64,000 nucleotides of DNA from Ceratotherium simum simum (Eukaryota > Chordata > Mammalia > Perissodactyla > Rhinocerotidae). The stretch covers positions 5,621,237 through 5,685,236 of the forward strand of contig NW_004454217.1 of assembly GCF_000283155.1 (NCBI RefSeq), written 5' to 3'. This document shows, piece after piece, positions 60,791-64,000 of this stretch. The position numbers were made by a program, and so were the translations under genes. Position 1 is the first letter of the stretch. The number at the start of each line of letters is the position of its first letter. The notes beneath the pieces are model-generated. The model saw nothing but the letters and a program-made list of their open reading frames with translations, made no database searches and was not told the DNA's origin.

Positions 60791-61234
60791 TTGGAGAGGG
60801 GATCCAGAGAAGAAAGACTACATTATAAACATAAGCTTTGTTTTTCGTGCCATCTAGCACAATGTGGGCAAAGCCAAATGATTTTTTTAAAATTAAAAAA
60901 AAAAAAAAATCTACCTTCCTTGAGCAAGAGACTCACAAGAGACTACAAACTGGTGACTGAGCCAGTCGGACCTTGAGAGTTGGCTTCAAACCAGAAAGAA
61001 AGAAATCTGTTCTTTCACCTCCTGTATGTATAGTCTTAGACACCTTTTCCAGCATTCCAAGTCCACCTCTTCCAGCAAGACTTCTAGGATTTCCAAGTCC
61101 AAACAGAGTCCTTAGAAGGAGGGAAAGAAAAGTGTTTTAATGATGAAATTAAATAGAGGAAATAATGCATCCCTGTGGTTACCATAAAATTTTGTCTCCC
61201 TTCCAAGCCCTTGGTATGCAGATTGTAATTTTTT
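60791..61234. other. Unique sequence
   Basis: Nothing recognised beyond an A tract at 60890-60910. Confidence 0.4.
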
Positions 61235-61420
61235 GCTATGGTAAGAGAAAGTGGGTAACAGGCGCGAGTTCAAACAAGTTTCCACTACTTAAGAGCCGCG
61301 TGACTTCAGGGAAGTCACATAACCTCTCAGGACATCATTTTTCTTGTTGCTAACACTCTGCTAGCTTATTGTGAAGCTTAGGCATGATGTGAGAGAGAGT
61401 ACCTATCACAGGGTCTAGTC
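61235..61420 (+). repeat. MIR SINE
   Basis: CGCGAGTTCAAACAAG, GTGACTTCAGGGAAGTCACATAACCTCTCAGG and AGTACCTATCACAGGGTC are MIR body, core and tail in worn form. Confidence 0.65.
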
Positions 61421-61527
61421 TATCCTCCGCAGCCTTGGAGCAGCTGCTGTAACATTATTATTGTACATATTACTGAGGACTTACCATGTAGAAGCCAGGA
61501 ACACAAAAATAAATCTGAACTGGACTT

Positions 61528-61573
61528 TATAATGGCGATATAAAACAATCTATAATGGCGATATAAAACAGAC
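61528..61573. repeat. 23-bp tandem duplication upstream of LHCGR
   Basis: TATAATGGCGATATAAAACA plus three bases occurs at 61528-61550 and again at 61551-61573, differing only in the last three bases. It lies about 0.6 kb upstream of the LHCGR ATG. Confidence 0.92.
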
Positions 61574-61764
61574 TCACATCCCTTTACTATAAGGAGAAAA
61601 GCAGTTACCACCAAGAGAAATTACCAAAGAGAAATACCAAAACCTTGAGAAGTTGGGAGGACAGAGATTACCTGTACTGTGGAGGGAGCTGTGGGGGAGA
61701 AGGGGAGGAGAAGTGTCTGCGCTGGGCATTTCCACCCTTTCTGATGTGGGTATGGCGAGTATCC

Positions 61765-61905
61765 GTCTGCCCCTCTCACAGATGAAGGAAGAGAGGGTCA
61801 GGGAAGTGACACAACTCATTCAACCTCACACCCATAGTTACAGCGGAGCCAGGAGAATTCAGAACTCCCCACCCCTTATCCAAAGCATTCACTGTTACCA
61901 CACTC
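61765..61905 (-). repeat. MIR SINE just upstream of the LHCGR promoter
   Basis: CTCTCACAGATGAAGGAAGAGAGGGTCAGGGAAGTGACACAACTCATTCAACCTCACACCCATAG is antisense MIR core; 61860-61905 covers the head. It ends about 100 bases before the promoter block. Confidence 0.7.
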
Positions 61906-62001
61906 TAACTCCTATAACTAGGGCCATTTGCAGATGTAGAGGACAGGCCAGGACAGGGACAGCAGTAGAAAGGAGGTGATGGGGTCACGGGCCACTGTCC
62001 C

Positions 62002-62185
62002 AGGTCGAGGCAGAGTAGGGACTCAGCAGCGCGGGGCGCGGTAGTCGGGGGAGAGCAGGGGCGGGCCGGCGCGGGAGCGGGGCGGGAGGGCAGGCCAAGG
62101 GGCGGGGAGAGGGGCGCGGGCCGCACTCCGGGGCTGTCCGGGGCGCCCGCCCGGCCGCAGGAGCCCGCGCTCAGGCTCGCCGACC
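62002..62185 (+). promoter_or_regulatory. LHCGR: LHCGR proximal promoter and 5' UTR, TATA-less, Sp1-rich
   Basis: Three GC boxes (GGGGCGGG) lie at 62058-62065, 62079-62086 and 62099-62107, that is -128/-121, -107/-100 and -87/-79 relative to the ATG. Published work on the human and rat promoters places functional Sp1/Sp3 sites near -79 and -120, so the outer two boxes match in position; the middle one is extra or shared. A direct repeat with no spacer, AGGTCG then AGGCAG, at 62002-62013 (-184/-173) sits where the human promoter has an orphan-receptor (EAR2, COUP-TF, TR4) site near -174; that match is inferred. There is no TATA box and no ATG in the last 180 bp, so transcription probably starts at several points in this stretch. 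Confidence 0.82.
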
Positions 62186-62346
62186 ATGGGGCGCACGTCC
62201 CCGGAGCTGCCGCTGCTGGCGCTGCTGTTGCTGCTGCCGCCGCCGCTGCCACGGGCGCTGCGCGGGGCGCCCTGCCCCGAGCCCTGCAGCTGCCCGCCCG
62301 ACGGCGCCCTGCGCTGTCCCGGCCCGCGGGCGAACCTCACCCGACT
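62186..62346 (+). CDS. LHCGR: Luteinizing hormone/choriogonadotropin receptor, first coding exon (partial gene)
   Basis: LHCGR is the G-protein-coupled receptor for LH and chorionic gonadotropin on gonadal cells, acting at the plasma membrane mainly through Gs and cAMP. The exon encodes 53 codons plus two bases. Residues 1 to about 26 form a leucine-rich signal peptide ([16 protein letters not shown]). Then comes the N-terminal cysteine cap of the leucine-rich-repeat ectodomain, with Cys30, Cys34, Cys36 and Cys44 in the pattern C-x3-C-x-C-x7-C and the hallmark CPEPCSC...DGALRCPGP. This closely matches mammalian LHCGR as I remember it. The start is chosen because ATG sits in a strong context (A at -3, G at +4), no in-frame alternative is near, and a signal peptide follows at once. 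The exon stops at CT|GTGAGT, phase 2, splitting a leucine codon; 161 coding bases equals the human exon 1 length. Residues 50-52 read Asn-Leu-Thr, a possible N-glycosylation sequon. Exons 2-11 lie beyond the window. Confidence 0.95.
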
Positions 62347-62352
62347 GTGAGT
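62347..62352 (+). other. LHCGR: LHCGR exon 1 splice donor
   Basis: GTGAGT directly follows the last coding bases (CT) and fits the mammalian donor consensus at all six intronic positions. Reading past it in frame would place TGA at 62348-62350, three bases after the exon, so splicing here is required for a full receptor. Confidence 0.93.
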
Positions 62353-63104
62353 ACGCGGCGCCCCCGCCCCGGGGCTCCCCGGGCCACCTTGCCTCCCTAC
62401 TCTTCGGCCCCCTTTACCTGGAAGCTTGGAGCAAGACGCTTCGCCCTATCAAACTCCACCACCTGTTAGGGTGATGAGAAGCCGAAGCTTGGGAGCTCTT
62501 TGCCATCTCGTGCTGCTGCACTTGAGGTTTGCGCCCCGCCTGCTGGCCTGGCGGCCCCGGTCCGCTCTTTCGCCCTGGTTGGGGCCGCGGCAAGGGGCAT
62601 GGAACTGCCCAGAAGCCACAGGGGGAGGCCTCGCTCCCTGCGCTCCTGGAAGGGGACAGGGTGTGATGCTCCTCCATCAGCATCTGTCTCTGCCCAGAGA
62701 AGTCTTGGGTTGAGCCAGCCAGGTTGGCAAAGGTTACTGTGAGCTCTGACACCCTGTGGCCCACTAGGAATGGGATGCTCAGGCCCTACAGCCAGGGGTG
62801 ACCTGGGCACTCAGCCAGGATGCCGGCCGGCCGCCTCCGAAACCGGTGCCCACCTACACCTTAGTGAGCATACAAGCCACTGCTCCACCTCCGCCCCAGA
62901 GGTACTTGCATTTCAATCTGGTTGCCTAATCCTTCTGTTCCTCCTCCTGCACACCACCACCGCCTCCACACTCACCCACCGAGGTGGTTAAGGGAATTGT
63001 ATATACATCAGCAAGCAGGTGGAGGAAGTTGTTTGCTGAAGCAGTGGGGTGAAGAGAAGGGGAGCCTTTAGTACTAGTGTATCAGAGTGTCACCAGGTCT
63101 CCTC

Positions 63105-63408
63105 TCTTTGATTTAGAAAAAGGTACACACATTATATGATTCTATGTATATGAAATGTCCAGATAGACATAAGGTAGATTAGTAGGTGCCAGGTTAGGGT
63201 GATGGCCCAGTAAATGCTAATGGGTGTGGGTTTTCGGGGTGATGGAAATTATCTAAAATTAGATTGCGGTGATGGTTGCACAACTCCACGAACATACTAA
63301 AACCCATTACACTGTACACTTTAAATGGGTGAATTTTATGGTATGTGAATTACACATCAATAAAGTTGTTAAAAGAGAAAAGAAAGAAAAGAAAAGAAAA
63401 GAAAAGAG
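63105..63408 (+). mobile_element. L1 3' end in LHCGR intron 1
   Basis: The stretch has the typical mammalian L1 3' UTR: the ATTATATGATTCTATGTATATGAAATG-like block, a GATTGCGGTGATGGTTGCAC motif, ACTTTAAATGGGTGAATT, then an ATCAATAAAG signal and an A-rich tail. The tail at 63371-63408 is an AAAAG microsatellite. The element is 5'-truncated and lies in the gene's sense orientation. Confidence 0.85.
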
Positions 63409-64000
63409 CTATGTAAGCATCCAAAAGGCACCAGGCTGGTGGAGGTCTTGGTTATGTTCCAATCATTAGAGGTGATGGAATTCCATGCTGGGGAAGGAAA
63501 GAGACCTACCCTGCATCTCCATTTCCTTTGGCCCCCAGCAGTCTGTCAGGAGCCCACTTCTCTGATGGGATTCCCCCTCCCTCCAGAGGGGCTGAGCCTC
63601 TCTCCTGGAAGAGTTAGTGGCCCTCAGCGAATATCTGCAGTTGAGATACAGTTTAAAGGTTGAGGGGTTTATATTAGTTTCCATTAATTATCTTGTCAGC
63701 TCAATTCCCTGAGAGTAAGGACCATGCTGATAGAATGTTTCAATCAATCAACAAATCCATGGAACCTGCCTTCCATGTCCCAACCCTCGTCCTTCCCTGA
63801 CAAGCCCCCCATCTTGCTCTTATGAATGACTGTGCCACTAACAGCCTTTCTTACTCGCCTGGTACTTATTATACAGATTACAAGAAACTGAGATACAGAG
63901 ATGGGACAACCTGTCCCATAGCTATTGGGTAGCAAAGACGGGACTTCATCTATTATCTTTTTATATTTGCTTGTCTTTTTAAGAAAAAAATTACCCCTTC

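Larger units (their letters stand above)
62020..62400. promoter_or_regulatory. CpG island over LHCGR promoter and exon 1
   Basis: GC content and CpG frequency jump sharply here compared with the AT-rich flanks; the island covers the promoter, the exon and the start of intron 1. Known LHCGR regulation involves histone deacetylation and promoter methylation, which would act on such an island. Open frames read antisense through it are by-products of the GC content. Confidence 0.85.
62347..64000 (+). other. LHCGR: LHCGR intron 1 (5' part)
   Basis: The first 500 bases are GC-rich and continue the CpG island. The remainder is ordinary unique sequence plus an L1 3' end (63105-63408), an L2-like end near 63665-63735 and a degraded MIR-like stretch near 63855-63950. 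No exon 2 homology (the leucine-rich-repeat segment beginning SL.YLPVKVIPSQAF in human) was found, so the intron extends past the window. Confidence 0.85.

Noticed and set aside
61528..61573. CRISPR-like repeat
   Set aside because: Two directly adjacent units without spacers in a mammalian genome; it is a tandem duplication.
61905..62340. Antisense open frames across the LHCGR promoter and exon 1
   Set aside because: They arise from GC-rich, stop-poor sequence and give low-complexity Ala/Pro/Gly proteins; the + strand reading is a clear LHCGR exon.
62414..62810. Overlapping frames on both strands in early intron 1
   Set aside because: GC-rich intronic DNA with no homology; several frames are open at once, which is typical of CpG-island flanks.

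Overview
This is a piece of mammalian nuclear genome, almost entirely intergenic, with a single recognisable protein-coding exon near its right end. The organism is most likely a perissodactyl (horse, rhinoceros or tapir group). Five tRNA-derived SINEs of the equine repetitive element (ERE) type are present (1604-1850, 27116-27325, 32969-33229, 47912-48160, 57744-58040), several CpG-rich and flanked by clear target-site duplications. They sit among ordinary eutherian repeats: L1, HAL1, L2, MIR, MLT1 LTRs, MER5A, MER20, MER2 and Tigger. Genus cannot be decided from the window alone.

The gene is the luteinizing hormone/choriogonadotropin receptor, LHCGR. Its first coding exon lies on the + strand at 62186-62346 and ends in a strong splice donor. 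A GC-rich, TATA-less promoter with three GGGGCGGG boxes lies in the preceding 130 bp. The last 1.65 kb is the start of intron 1 and carries an L1 3' end. In mammals the neighbour on the 5' side of LHCGR is FSHR, with a long gene-poor interval between, so the 62 kb to the left is most likely LHCGR-FSHR intergenic DNA. No FSHR exon, RNA gene or second gene was recognised.

Layout: 0-5 kb holds an L1 tail, an internally deleted Tigger DNA transposon with an ERE inside it, a 5'-truncated L1 and an L2. 5-15.6 kb is mostly unique DNA with MIR, L2, MER5A and microsatellites. 15.6-20.6 kb is a HAL1 split by a solo ERV LTR, then old repeats and a hAT element with perfect 8-bp duplications. 20.6-31 kb is mostly unique with MLT1, ERE, another LTR and L2. 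31-34.7 kb is a nested block: L2, MLT1, HAL1 (split by an ERE containing a 100-N gap, and by an MLT1) and L1. 34.7-39.5 kb is the most repeat-poor stretch and has purine tracts, a minisatellite and a dense ETS/RUNX/GATA motif cluster. 39.5-45.5 kb holds L1 copies, one split by a MER2. 45.5-62 kb mixes unique DNA with ERE, L1, MER20, L2, LTR and MIR pieces up to the promoter.

Nearly all open reading frames are chance or transposon-derived. I see no evidence of a previously undescribed biological system. The most useful observations are an apparent extra N-glycosylation sequon in LHCGR exon 1, the promoter's match in spacing to the known LHCGR promoter, several insertions whose nesting can be read base by base, and one candidate enhancer.
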